A DNA stretch of 64,000 nucleotides from Opitutaceae bacterium (lineage in GTDB: Bacteria; Verrucomicrobiota; Verrucomicrobiia; Opitutales; Opitutaceae). Below, one piece after another: positions 7,406 to 15,653 of this stretch. The position numbers were made by a program, and so were the translations under genes. The stretch spans positions 434,001 through 498,000 of the forward strand of contig JAEUHC010000013.1 of the NCBI GenBank assembly GCA_016794785.1, written 5' to 3'. Position 1 is the stretch's first letter; each line of letters begins with the position of its first letter. The notes under the pieces were generated by a model. It saw only the letters and a program-made list of their open reading frames with translations. It was not told the origin of the DNA and made no database searches.

Positions 7406-8808
7406 CGGTTCAGCGCCGCGATGACGGCGGCTTTAAGTTTCAGCTCGGGCTTACGCTCGGTGAGCGCGGGCGGATCATCGCCAAGGTAGTTTTTCGCGTT
7501 CTTGGCGATCCAGTCGGCGGTGACGAGGCGGTAGGTGCGCCCCGGTGCGATCGGGCCGCGGATGGCGGCGATGAGATTTTCGCCGCCGCGGTCGGCAAAG
7601 GGCGTCTCCGGGCCTTGGTTCGCGCGAGAGAGAATTTTTTGCAGCCACGCGCCGCTGACTTCTGCGGCATGGAGCGGTCCGTCGAAACGCACGCAGGCAT
7701 CAAAGGCATGGCGCGTCACATCGCCCGCCGGCAGACCGGCGCCAAAGGTCGTCGCGCCCACCAGCGCCACATCGGCATCGGCCGCGACGCGCGCCGCCTC
7801 GACGGCAAAACGGGCGGCCTCGCTCGGCGCGAGGGCGCGCAGCGTGCGGCCGACCACGGCGGTCTCCTCCGGCGTGAGGTGCTGCGCGAGGGTGGCCCGC
7901 ACGAGTTTGTCCATCCCGGGATCGGCGGGATCGGCGGCGGCCAGCGGGACTTGCTCGACGGCCCAGCCGAGGCCGGCGGTGGTGCGCGTCAGCCGTGCGA
8001 TGGAGATGAACTCCATCCAGCTGCCCGAGTGGAAATAGATCGTGCGGCCTTCCCGCTGGACGAAGCGCAGGTGATCGTGGGCGCCGGCGAAGAGCGTGCC
8101 GTCGGGCACAAGCGGCAGCATCGCGCGGTCGGCGCGCAGGCCGGAGTGGCTGAGCACGACGGGGAGCATGGTTGGAGACGCGGCGCCCTCGCCGCGTGGT
8201 TCGGACAAACGCGGCGAGGGCGCCGCGTCTCCAGCTCCGGAAAATATCCGGGGAAAATGTTCCCGCGCCCACACCGCCGGATCGGCGAGGTCGAGCTGCG
8301 GGCGGATGGCGACGCGCCAGGTCGAGAGCCGGTCGGTCGTGACGCCGACGAGCGTGAGCGTGTGCGCGCCGAGCGGCAGCGCGAGCGAGGCGCGCGCGTA
8401 GGGCTGGCCCGTCGCAGGATCGCGCAGGTTGCCGCTGATGACTTGGGCGCCGGTGGCCTCGAGCCGCCGCACGGTCTCGGCCACGTCGTGAAACTCCGGC
8501 TCGTGGTTGCCGAAGTTGATGACCAAAGGCCCGCGACGCGCGAGCGCGGTGAAGAGCGCGAAGTCGATGGCGCCGGCGCTGCGCCGGGCGACGGCGTTGC
8601 CGTATTCCATCGTGTCGCCGTTGAGCAGCACGGCGAGGGGCACGCCGGGGTTGTCTCCGCGCAGCCGGTCCACGCGCGCGACCAGTTGCGCGCTGCGCTC
8701 GTAGGCGGAGTGCAGGTCGCCGAGCACGACGAGGATCGCCTCGGGAGGCGTCGCGGCCCGCAGCGCCACGGCGGCGAGGGCGAGGATCAAGAAAACGGCG
8801 CGAGACAT
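7402..8808 (-). CDS. Secreted 5'-nucleotidase/UshA-like metallophosphoesterase
   Basis: A 468-residue protein with a signal peptide (residues 1-18). The metal ligands of a calcineurin-type phosphoesterase follow in order: GDLHSAYE (Asp31, His33), NGDTME (Asp65), GNHEPEF (Asn101, His102), a SHSGLR histidine and AGAHDH. The C-terminal part from about 300 matches the 5'-nucleotidase C domain, which binds the nucleoside. Expected role: periplasmic hydrolysis of nucleotides or sugar nucleotides. Residues about 192-212 (GDAAP...RGEGAASP) are encoded by a 24-bp perfect inverted repeat and form an insertion between the metal motifs. It forms an operon with the overlapping lytic transglycosylase gene. 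Confidence 0.82.
   Translation of the reverse strand: MSRAVFLILALAAVALRAATPPEAILVVLGDLHSAYERSAQLVARVDRLRGDNPGVPLAVLLNGDTMEYGNAVARRSAGAIDFALFTALARRGPLVINFGNHEPEFHDVAETVRRLEATGAQVISGNLRDPATGQPYARASLALPLGAHTLTLVGVTTDRLSTWRVAIRPQLDLADPAVWAREHFPRIFSGAGDAAPSPRLSEPRGEGAASPTMLPVVLSHSGLRADRAMLPLVPDGTLFAGAHDHLRFVQREGRTIYFHSGSWMEFISIARLTRTTAGLGWAVEQVPLAAADPADPGMDKLVRATLAQHLTPEETAVVGRTLRALAPSEAARFAVEAARVAADADVALVGATTFGAGLPAGDVTRHAFDACVRFDGPLHAAEVSGAWLQKILSRANQGPETPFADRGGENLIAAIRGPIAPGRTYRLVTADWIAKNAKNYLGDDPPALTERKPELKLKAAVIAALNR
8173..8233. repeat. In-frame foldback element, 24-bp perfect inverted repeat
   Basis: Bases 8173-8196 are a perfect reverse complement of 8210-8233, with a 13-base loop. The element lies inside the phosphoesterase gene and is translated as GDAAPS...RGEGAASP. 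The same family occurs at 28406-28463 inside an ABC ATPase gene, in the corresponding reading frame relative to the element. Confidence 0.9.
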
Positions 8809-8864
8809 GGTGCGGCTTCACGCTGCACGATCCTGGGGGAAGATCACCACGGCATTTTGCGCCA

Positions 8865-8935
8865 CGTCGGGGCATAAAGCCCCTCCCACAGCCAAAAGAC
8901 CCGCTACCGGGTCGCGGGCAAGCTCGCTCCCACCG
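8865..8935. repeat. Intergenic composite hairpin repeat
   Basis: The gap between the phosphoesterase and metalloprotease genes holds two short hairpins: GGGGCATAAAGCCCC at 8869-8883 and GACCCGCTACCGGGTC at 8898-8913. They are followed by GGGCAAGCTCGCTCCCAC. The last string resembles the GTGGGAGCGAGCTTGC core of REP-like repeats known from other bacteria. No gene is seen here. The second hairpin is followed on the minus strand by CTTTT, so it might also act as a terminator of the metalloprotease gene. Confidence 0.6.
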
Positions 8936-8963
8936 GCAAGGTCACGGGGAGCCGCGGTTCGGC

Positions 8964-11900
8964 TCACGGCACTTCGTAAACTTCCACCAAGGCCACGCCC
9001 GTGCCGCCGCCGATGCCGGAGACTTGGGCCGAGTAGTTCCCCGGAGCCAGGGTCGTGACGAGCGCGGCGTCGCGCGAGGCGCCGTCGAGGCCAAAGGCCC
9101 CTACCGCGCCAAACGCCGCCGCCAGCTCCGCGGCGCCGCCCCAGTTGTCGTTCTCCTGGATCTTCACGGAGCTGGCGTTGAAAAGCTCGAGCTTGGGATC
9201 GGCCAGCACACCGGCGACGCCGAACACCGTGAGCGTGGGCCCGATGGCGCGCAGCAGCACGCGCTTGGCCGAGCCCGGCGGACCGGCGATGACGAAGCCG
9301 GCGATGAGCACATCGGCCCCGGTGCCACTGACCGTGCGGGCGGAGACGTTGATGAGACGGGGCGTCCCGGCGCCAAAGATGAGGGCCGGCGTCAGGTCGT
9401 AAATCTCAGCGAGCGCGACGCCCGTCGCGCCCCCGATGCCCGAGACCTGCGCCGAATAGCCGGCGGCGGCGAGCGCGCTGTTGTAGAGCGCGGCGTCGCG
9501 ACTGCCGGTGGTGAGCGGAAACGCCCCGACCGCGGCAAACGTGGAGGCGTCGGCCGCGTTCCAGTTGTCGTTCTCGAATAATTTCACCGAAGTGGCGTTA
9601 TAGACCTCCAGCTTGGGATCAGCGAGCGCCCCGCCGACGCCGAAAGCCGTGAGCGCGGGCCCGATGCCGCGCAGCAGCAGGGGCTTGGTCCCGCCGGTCC
9701 CAGCCCCGCCGACCACGAAGCCTACGATCAACGTCTGCGGCCCGGTGCCGGCGCGCGTGCGGATGGAAAGATTGCTGATGCGGGCCACCTCCGGCACCGG
9801 CGCACCGAGCGTGAGGCGGCCAGCCAGCGAAACCGTGGCCCCCAGGGTATCCGTCACGACCACATCGTAGCTCCCCGCCTGGGCCGCAGTGACACCGCGC
9901 AGCGTGAGCGTGGAGCCGGTGGCGCCGGCGATGTCCGCGCCGTCTTTGCGCCACTGATAGCCGAGGGCACCTACGCCAGTGGCAGCAGCCCGGAACGTCA
10001 CATCAGCGCCCAGCGCGACCGTCTGATTCTGCGGCTGGGCGGTGAACTGCACGCTCGCACCGACAAGGGAGAAGCCGGCGTTGGCCGACGAGGCGATGGC
10101 GAAGCTGCGCGGCATCGACCGCGGGACGGTCGCAGGCAGAGACGTGGAGGTGCCCCAGCCGACGACGCTGCCATCGGATTTCAGGGCCAGGGTGTGAAAC
10201 GATCCGGCCGCGATGGCGACGACACCGCTCAGCCCGGCAGGAACGGCGAGCTGCTGCGCGTTGTTCGCGCCCCAAGCGGTGACGGTGCCGTCCGCGCGGA
10301 GGGCAACCGTGAACTGACCGCCGGTCAGCGCGCCAAAAGAGGAAATCGCGGCGATGCCCGTGAGCCCAGCGGGGGGGCGGTAGGACGTGTTGCCCCACCC
10401 CACGACCGTGCCGTCGCGCTTCAGCGCCGCGCTGATCTCGGCGCCGGCGGTGACGGCGACGACATCGGCCAAACCCGCCGGCACGTTGGCCTGCCCCTGC
10501 GCGTTGACACCCCAGGCGGTGACAGTGCCGTCGTGCCTGAGCGCGAGCACGTGGTTGCGCCCGATCGCGAGTTGTTTCACGTCGGCGAGGCCCGCCGGCA
10601 CGGTAGTCTGGCCGGAGGTGTTGGAGCCCCAGAGGCGCACCGTGCCATCGCTGCGCACGGCCCCGCTCACGTCGCCCCCGGCCGCGACCGAGATCACACC
10701 GGAAAGACCGGCGGGCACGGTGGCCTGGCTGTTGGTGTTGTTGCCCCAGGCGACGACCGTGCCGTCGACCTTGAGCGCGATGGCATGGGTGTTGCCGCCG
10801 GCGATGGCGCGGATGCCCGAGAGGTTGAAGGGGACAAAGGTCTCGGGCGGGCTCGCCACGGCCAATCCGGTATCGCCGTCGTAGAACGAGGCTCCTTCGC
10901 GGCCCCAGGCCGCGACGACATCCGCCGGGCGCGCCGGCACGGTGACCTCGACATCGAGATACTGCGCCGGGTCGGCGCCGCCCCGGGCGAGCGCCTTGAT
11001 GGAGATACCCGTGGCGGCGTCGGTGAAGGTGGAGCCAACAGGGAGCGTCGCGTCGTTGGCGCTGAGGCCGGGGGTCACGAGGTCGAGGAGCTGGCTTTGC
11101 TGCCGGTTGTTGTAGCCCCAGACGACGTGTGCGCCGTTGGTTTGGAGGGTGCCTGCGGTAAAATTTTGCCGGTAGCCGACCCAGAACCAGCGCACCCCAT
11201 CGCGAAAGACCCGCAGTGCGAGCGGCTCCGTGAGCGAGGCGTTGCGATGGTCAAAACGGTAGATGCGGTAAATGCCGCTCGTGGTGGCGGTGGTGACGGC
11301 GGTGTCGGGGAGCCAGCCGAGGCGATTCTTCTGCCAGTGGTTGAAATGGTGCCGCGCGTCACGCGTGATCCCTGTGATGGCGGTCGAGCCCATCATGTCG
11401 AAGGGGTCGCCATATTCGAGCGAGTTGCCACTGGCGGAGACGGGGTTGCCGTCGTTGATGCGCCAGAGGTTGGAGTGCGACAGGCCGTAGGTGTGGCCGA
11501 GTTCGTGGGCCACCGTGCCCAGCGAGAAGGAATTCGGGCCGTTGATCCAGATGTTGGTGCCATTGACGCTGCCCAGGCCGCCGTAGGTGATCTGCGAGCC
11601 CGGGACGCGCGAAGCGCCGAGGTTGGGAAAGACGACGATGATGCGGTCGAACTGCGAGGTCGTGTAGTGGGCCGCCGCGGCCGTGCGCGCATCGGTGTGG
11701 AGCTGGGTGTTGTTGTTGGCGGTGGCGTAGGCGGCGCCGGTTTGCGGCAGACGATAGACAGTGTCGCTCACCACCGCGGTGAGGGTGGTCTTGCCATAGC
11801 TCATCGCCTCGAAGAGCGGCGCCACATTGGCGCTGAGGACATTCGTCGCCGTCGCTTGCGTGACGGGTTCACCCGGGAAATCCGAGAAGTCCACGCGGAT

Positions 11901-12848
11901 CACGAGCACCTGCTTGGCGCCGATCGTGTGAGTGCGCTCGGGCTCGGCGGATTCGGAGGGCGCCGGCGGCGGCGCCGGTCCGTCCTCCGCCGCGATCAGG
12001 CGGGCGAGCTCACGCTCAAGGAGCGCCGCGCACGCGGGACAGGCGCCTGGCTCCATCGAGGCCGCTGGAGAGATCTCCGGTTGAGGCGGATGCGCCGGAG
12101 TCAAGTCCTGCGCCGCCGCGTCGCCCACCGCCCACGTGAGGTGCCCGGCTCCGTCCGCCGGGTCTTTCTCGCCGGGCTCCAGCACTCGGAGCGGGTTCTC
12201 ATGCAAGGCCAGCTGCCGGTCGAGGGCGATGCCGTGCAGCGGCCCGTCGGCCACCGCGGTCTGCGCCTCCCTCCGCCCGTAGACGTGCGCCGTGTAAGTG
12301 GCCCCGCCGATCAGCGCCTCGCGCCATTGGCCGGGTGTGGTCAGCGGTTCACCGGGCGCGGGGCTGGCGGCCAGGAGGGCAAACTCCCCGCGGCCCGCCA
12401 CGCGCTGCTCCAGTTGCGCGGCCACCGCTTCCGGCAGCTCGCGGCGCACCCGCACAGGCACCGTGGTCGCCAGCGCGCGCTGCGGATCGGCCTTGATGAG
12501 TTCCAGCATCGCGGCGCGCCGCGTGCGCGCGAGGGACACGCCCTCGGCCGCCAACGCCGTCCGTTCCGCCGCCGGTGCCGCCAAGAAACGCTCCGTCCAT
12601 CCGCGAAATGCCGTCATCGCCTCCGGCTGCCCCGCCTCAGCCCAGGCGTGCGCATAAGCGAGCCCCGCCAGCGGGGCGTCCGCCGGCCCGGTTATTGCAC
12701 CGCGGACGGCCGCCGTGCCAGCCACGGTCTCGCCCTTGACCACGGGATCCGCGCGGGGCGGCAAGGTCGGCCGCGGATTCCAGAGCAGCAAAAAAGCCGC
12801 GCCACCGATCGGCAGCAGCAGCCAAGGAATGATGCGGGTGACGCGCAT
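8964..12848 (-). CDS. Secreted metzincin-type metalloprotease with RCC1-like repeats and duplicated C-terminal module
   Basis: A 1294-residue protein. The chosen ATG (12848) gives a basic start followed by a hydrophobic signal (IIPWLLLPIGGAAFLLL). An in-frame ATG at 12914 would add 22 residues and overlap divergent miaB. A pro-region (to about 320) precedes a protease domain with the zinc motif HELGHTYGLSH at about residue 446. Residues about 640-905 are seven or so RCC1-like repeats (VVAWGNN..Q..VPAGLSGV), a beta-propeller. An Ig-like domain follows (about 935-1020, ending with GSYDVVVTDTLG). Two copies of a module of about 125 residues close the protein (about 1024-1157 and 1159-1294), each with LLLRGIGP and NDNW, and the end is ALVEVYEVP. 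Two GloVer proteins in this window share that ending. Function beyond extracellular proteolysis is unknown. Confidence 0.8.
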   Translation of the reverse strand: MRVTRIIPWLLLPIGGAAFLLLWNPRPTLPPRADPVVKGETVAGTAAVRGAITGPADAPLAGLAYAHAWAEAGQPEAMTAFRGWTERFLAAPAAERTALAAEGVSLARTRRAAMLELIKADPQRALATTVPVRVRRELPEAVAAQLEQRVAGRGEFALLAASPAPGEPLTTPGQWREALIGGATYTAHVYGRREAQTAVADGPLHGIALDRQLALHENPLRVLEPGEKDPADGAGHLTWAVGDAAAQDLTPAHPPQPEISPAASMEPGACPACAALLERELARLIAAEDGPAPPPAPSESAEPERTHTIGAKQVLVIRVDFSDFPGEPVTQATATNVLSANVAPLFEAMSYGKTTLTAVVSDTVYRLPQTGAAYATANNNTQLHTDARTAAAAHYTTSQFDRIIVVFPNLGASRVPGSQITYGGLGSVNGTNIWINGPNSFSLGTVAHELGHTYGLSHSNLWRINDGNPVSASGNSLEYGDPFDMMGSTAITGITRDARHHFNHWQKNRLGWLPDTAVTTATTSGIYRIYRFDHRNASLTEPLALRVFRDGVRWFWVGYRQNFTAGTLQTNGAHVVWGYNNRQQSQLLDLVTPGLSANDATLPVGSTFTDAATGISIKALARGGADPAQYLDVEVTVPARPADVVAAWGREGASFYDGDTGLAVASPPETFVPFNLSGIRAIAGGNTHAIALKVDGTVVAWGNNTNSQATVPAGLSGVISVAAGGDVSGAVRSDGTVRLWGSNTSGQTTVPAGLADVKQLAIGRNHVLALRHDGTVTAWGVNAQGQANVPAGLADVVAVTAGAEISAALKRDGTVVGWGNTSYRPPAGLTGIAAISSFGALTGGQFTVALRADGTVTAWGANNAQQLAVPAGLSGVVAIAAGSFHTLALKSDGSVVGWGTSTSLPATVPRSMPRSFAIASSANAGFSLVGASVQFTAQPQNQTVALGADVTFRAAATGVGALGYQWRKDGADIAGATGSTLTLRGVTAAQAGSYDVVVTDTLGATVSLAGRLTLGAPVPEVARISNLSIRTRAGTGPQTLIVGFVVGGAGTGGTKPLLLRGIGPALTAFGVGGALADPKLEVYNATSVKLFENDNWNAADASTFAAVGAFPLTTGSRDAALYNSALAAAGYSAQVSGIGGATGVALAEIYDLTPALIFGAGTPRLINVSARTVSGTGADVLIAGFVIAGPPGSAKRVLLRAIGPTLTVFGVAGVLADPKLELFNASSVKIQENDNWGGAAELAAAFGAVGAFGLDGASRDAALVTTLAPGNYSAQVSGIGGGTGVALVEVYEVP

Positions 12849-12913
12849 GGGGTCGAATGGGACGGGTTGGCGGCGGGACCGAAAGCCGGGCACGCTAGGC
12901 CGGACCTCCGACA

Positions 12914-14461
12914 ATGCAACTGGCCGATGGTTTCACCCGCTGGTTTCCCGCGTTGACCCTCCCCGCCCGCCCGCTAGCCAAGACCCTCCCGGATTTGAAC
13001 CGCGTCCACATCAAGACCTACGGCTGCCAGATGAACGAACGCGACAGCGAGGCTGTCGCGGCGATGCTGCGCGCCCGGGGCTACCGCATCGTGGCCGACG
13101 AAAACGACTGCGACGTCCTCCTCCTCAACACCTGCTCCGTCCGCGACGCCGCCGAGCAGAAGGCCATCGGCAAGGCCGCCTACCTCTCCCACCGCAAGAA
13201 GCGCCAGCCCGACTTCGTCCTCGGCATCCTCGGCTGCATGGCGCAGAACCGCGGCGCCTCCCTCCTCGACCAGCTGCCCGACGTCGATCTCATCGTCGGC
13301 ACCCAGAAATTCCACCAAGTCCCCGGCTACCTCGACAACCTCCGCGCCGCGCGCGACGCCGGCGTGCCCCTCGCCGAGACCATCGTGGACATCGCCGAGG
13401 AAGCCGGCTCGCAAAACACGATCAAGGATCACGTCACACCCGAGGCCGGCGCCGACGGCGAAGTCGAGAAACAAGTCACCGCCTTCGTCTCCATCCAGCA
13501 GGGCTGCAACATGGACTGCGCCTTCTGCATCGTCCCGAAAACCCGCGGCGACGAGCGCTCCCGCCCGATGGACGACATCGTGCGCGAATGCGAACAGCTC
13601 GCCGCCCGCGGCGTCCGCGAGATCACGCTGCTCGGCCAGATCGTCACGAGCTACGGCCGCCGCGACTACGCGCACACCGGCGGCATCACGCCGTTTGTGC
13701 AGTTGCTCGAGCGCGTCCACGCCATCGACGGCATCGAGCGCATCCGCTTCACCTCGCCTCATCCGCGCGGATTCAAGGACGACCTCGTCGCCGCCTACGG
13801 CCGCCTGCCCAAGCTCTGCGGCTACATCCACCTGCCGATGCAGAGCGGCAGCGACCGCATCCTGCGCGCGATGAACCGCCCCTACACGCGCGACCGCTAC
13901 CGCGAGATCGTCGCGGCGCTGCGCGCGGTGAACCCCGACATGTATTTTTCGACCGACGTAATCGTGGGCTTCCCCGGCGAGACCGACGAGGACTTCGCCC
14001 AGACCCGCGAGCTGTTCGAGGCCTGCGATTTCGACATGGCCTACATCTTCAAATACTCGATCCGCACCGGCACGCCCGCCGCGACCATGGCCGATCAAGT
14101 GCCCGACGAGGTGAAGGAGCAGCGCAACCAAACCCTGCTCGACGTGCTCCAGAAAAATTCCCTCCGGCGCACCGCCAAGCTCATCGGCACCGTGGAGGAA
14201 GTGCTGGTCGATGGCCGCGACAAGAGCGGCGCGCACTTCACCGGCCGCACGCGCGGCAACCGCGTCTGCGTCTTCGACGCCGACCCGCGCCTCGTCGGCC
14301 AGCTCGTCCCGCTGAAGATCGAGCGGGCCACGGTGAGCACGCTTTATGGCCAACTGGAGCTGGCCGGAATGGACGGCTCAGAGCCGAGAGCCCTGAGTCC
14401 AGAGCCAGATTCCAAACTGCTTCACGCTTCTCCTGCCTTCGCTTCTGGCTCTCAGCCCTAG
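12914..14461 (+). CDS. miaB: tRNA-2-methylthio-N6-dimethylallyladenosine synthase
   Basis: MiaB methylthiolates isopentenyladenosine at position 37 of tRNAs reading UNN codons. The N-terminal domain carries its three cluster-binding cysteines: Cys38 (YGCQMNERDSE), Cys74 (NTCSVRDAAE) and Cys108 (LGCMAQ). The radical-SAM triad is Cys198/202/205 in GCNMDCAFCIVP, and a TRAM-like C-terminal region ends in YGQLELA. The expected family length is about 440-480, but here there are 515 residues. The last 32 or so (from EPRALSPEPDSK) come from an imperfect palindrome that also covers the gap to the next gene, so the natural stop was probably lost to repeat insertion. The ATG at 12914 sits head to head with the longer alternative start of the metalloprotease gene. 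Confidence 0.93.
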   Translation: MQLADGFTRWFPALTLPARPLAKTLPDLNRVHIKTYGCQMNERDSEAVAAMLRARGYRIVADENDCDVLLLNTCSVRDAAEQKAIGKAAYLSHRKKRQPDFVLGILGCMAQNRGASLLDQLPDVDLIVGTQKFHQVPGYLDNLRAARDAGVPLAETIVDIAEEAGSQNTIKDHVTPEAGADGEVEKQVTAFVSIQQGCNMDCAFCIVPKTRGDERSRPMDDIVRECEQLAARGVREITLLGQIVTSYGRRDYAHTGGITPFVQLLERVHAIDGIERIRFTSPHPRGFKDDLVAAYGRLPKLCGYIHLPMQSGSDRILRAMNRPYTRDRYREIVAALRAVNPDMYFSTDVIVGFPGETDEDFAQTRELFEACDFDMAYIFKYSIRTGTPAATMADQVPDEVKEQRNQTLLDVLQKNSLRRTAKLIGTVEEVLVDGRDKSGAHFTGRTRGNRVCVFDADPRLVGQLVPLKIERATVSTLYGQLELAGMDGSEPRALSPEPDSKLLHASPAFASGSQP

Positions 14462-14490
14462 GCTCTCCGCTCACAGCTTCTCCTCCGTCC
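14369..14490. repeat. Imperfect foldback at the miaB 3' end
   Basis: The segment starts with GGACGG...AGAGCCGAGAGCCCTGAG and returns as GGCTCTCAGCCCTAGGCTCT...CCGTCC, so the two halves pair with gaps around a centre near 14425. The left half and centre are translated as the C-terminal extension of MiaB. The right half ends at base 14490, directly before the ATG of the membrane protein gene. Confidence 0.7.
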
Positions 14491-15030
14491 ATGTCGCTTC
14501 TCCTCGCCACTCTCCTCACCGGCCTCGTGCTGATCGCGCTCGGCCTGCCGCTGCTGCTGAACAGCGCCGGCTACGCCGCGATCCTGAAGGCGTTTCCCCG
14601 CTCGGCCGCCGCCGCCAACGTCGTCTTCCCCGTGGCGGCCGTGTGGTTCCTCTACAACATCGCGAACCTCGGCGCCGCCGATCTCATCATCCCCAAGCCC
14701 TACATGTTTGCCGCGTTCGCCCTCATTGCGGTGCTCTCAATGATCTACATGCGCGAGTTTCTCGCCGTGCGCGGGCTGGCGGCCCTCGTGCTCGTCGCCG
14801 CGATGCCCCTGCTCGACTCCGCCTACATGAAATACGAGCTGACCCAGCGCCTGCTCATGGTGACGGCCGTCTATGCCGCGATCGCGGTCGCCATCTGGCT
14901 CGGCGCGCAGCCGTGGCGCCTGCGCGACTGGATCGCGTGGGTGTGCGCCCAGCCCGGCCGCTCGCGCGGCGTGGGCGGCGCGCTCACTGGCTACGGCCTC
15001 GTGCTGGCCGTCGTGGCGTTCACCTACTGA
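14491..15030 (+). CDS. Multi-pass membrane protein, unknown function
   Basis: A 179-residue hydrophobic protein with about five predicted transmembrane helices: residues 3-21, 43-60, 72-90, 95-112 and 126-143, with a final hydrophobic stretch near the C terminus (GYGLVLAVVAFTY). There is no recognisable catalytic motif. The start is taken at the ATG directly after the miaB-end palindrome. The next gene, a guanylate kinase, begins 11 bases after its stop, so the two may be co-transcribed. I do not recognise the family. Confidence 0.75.
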   Translation: MSLLLATLLTGLVLIALGLPLLLNSAGYAAILKAFPRSAAAANVVFPVAAVWFLYNIANLGAADLIIPKPYMFAAFALIAVLSMIYMREFLAVRGLAALVLVAAMPLLDSAYMKYELTQRLLMVTAVYAAIAVAIWLGAQPWRLRDWIAWVCAQPGRSRGVGGALTGYGLVLAVVAFTY

Positions 15031-15041
15031 CCGCGCCGCGC

Positions 15042-15650
15042 ATGTCCGCCCCCGTGCTGCTCGTCATCGCCGGCCCCGCCGGCTCGGGCAAGAGCACGCT
15101 CTGCGATCGACTCGTGGCCGAGCGCCCGGAATTCTCTCGCGTCGTCACCACCACCACCCGCGCCCCGCGCGCCGGTGAGATCAACGGCGTCCACTACCAC
15201 TTCTTTTCACCCTCCGAGTTCCGCCGCCGCGTGGCCGCGGGCGAATTTCTCGAATGGGCGCAGGTCCACGGCGATCGCGACGATCGGCTTTACGGCACCC
15301 TGAAATCCAGCGTGCTCGAGCCCCTCGCCGCCGGCCGCGATCTCGTGATGAGCATCGACGTGCAGGGCGTCGAGAGCCTGCGCCGCGTCGCCCGTATGGA
15401 TGAGCGTCTGCGCCGGGCGATGACCACCATCTTCATCGTCGTCGATCACGAGCGCCTCGTCGCGCGGATGCGGGAGCGCGCCAAGGACCACGACGACGAA
15501 ATCGCCCGCCGCCTCGCCACCGCCGAGGCCGAGCTCCGCGAGGCCGCGAAGTTCGACGAACGCATCGAGAGCCACACCCGCGACGAGGACTTCGCCGCGC
15601 TGCTGGCGATCGTTGCGCGGGCGCGGGCTTCGGCCGCAGCGGGGCATTAG
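15042..15650 (+). CDS. gmk: Guanylate kinase-like protein
   Basis: A 202-residue protein with P-loop GPAGSGKST (residues 10-18), the GMP-binding region VVTTTTRAPRAGEINGVHYHF (about 37-57), a typical FLEWAQVHGDRDDRLYGT segment and an SIDVQGVESLRR core. These are the hallmarks of guanylate kinase, which phosphorylates GMP to GDP. The family usually reads GxxGxGKS followed by TTRxxRxGE and G-x-x-Y-x-F, all of which are seen. Length is as expected. It converges with the oxidoreductase gene with a three-base gap. A related kinase with another substrate cannot be excluded. Confidence 0.82.
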   Translation: MSAPVLLVIAGPAGSGKSTLCDRLVAERPEFSRVVTTTTRAPRAGEINGVHYHFFSPSEFRRRVAAGEFLEWAQVHGDRDDRLYGTLKSSVLEPLAAGRDLVMSIDVQGVESLRRVARMDERLRRAMTTIFIVVDHERLVARMRERAKDHDDEIARRLATAEAELREAAKFDERIESHTRDEDFAALLAIVARARASAAAGH

Positions 15651-15653
15651 CAG

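Noticed and set aside
12849..12914. Metalloprotease start at ATG 12914
   Set aside because: It would place 22 polar residues before the signal peptide and overlap the divergent miaB start. ATG 12848 gives a standard signal sequence. It is not excluded.
10194..12956. A 920-codon plus-strand frame opposite the metalloprotease
   Set aside because: There is no motif, and composition is typical of an antisense high-GC frame. The minus strand has HELGH, RCC1 repeats and the C-terminal modules.
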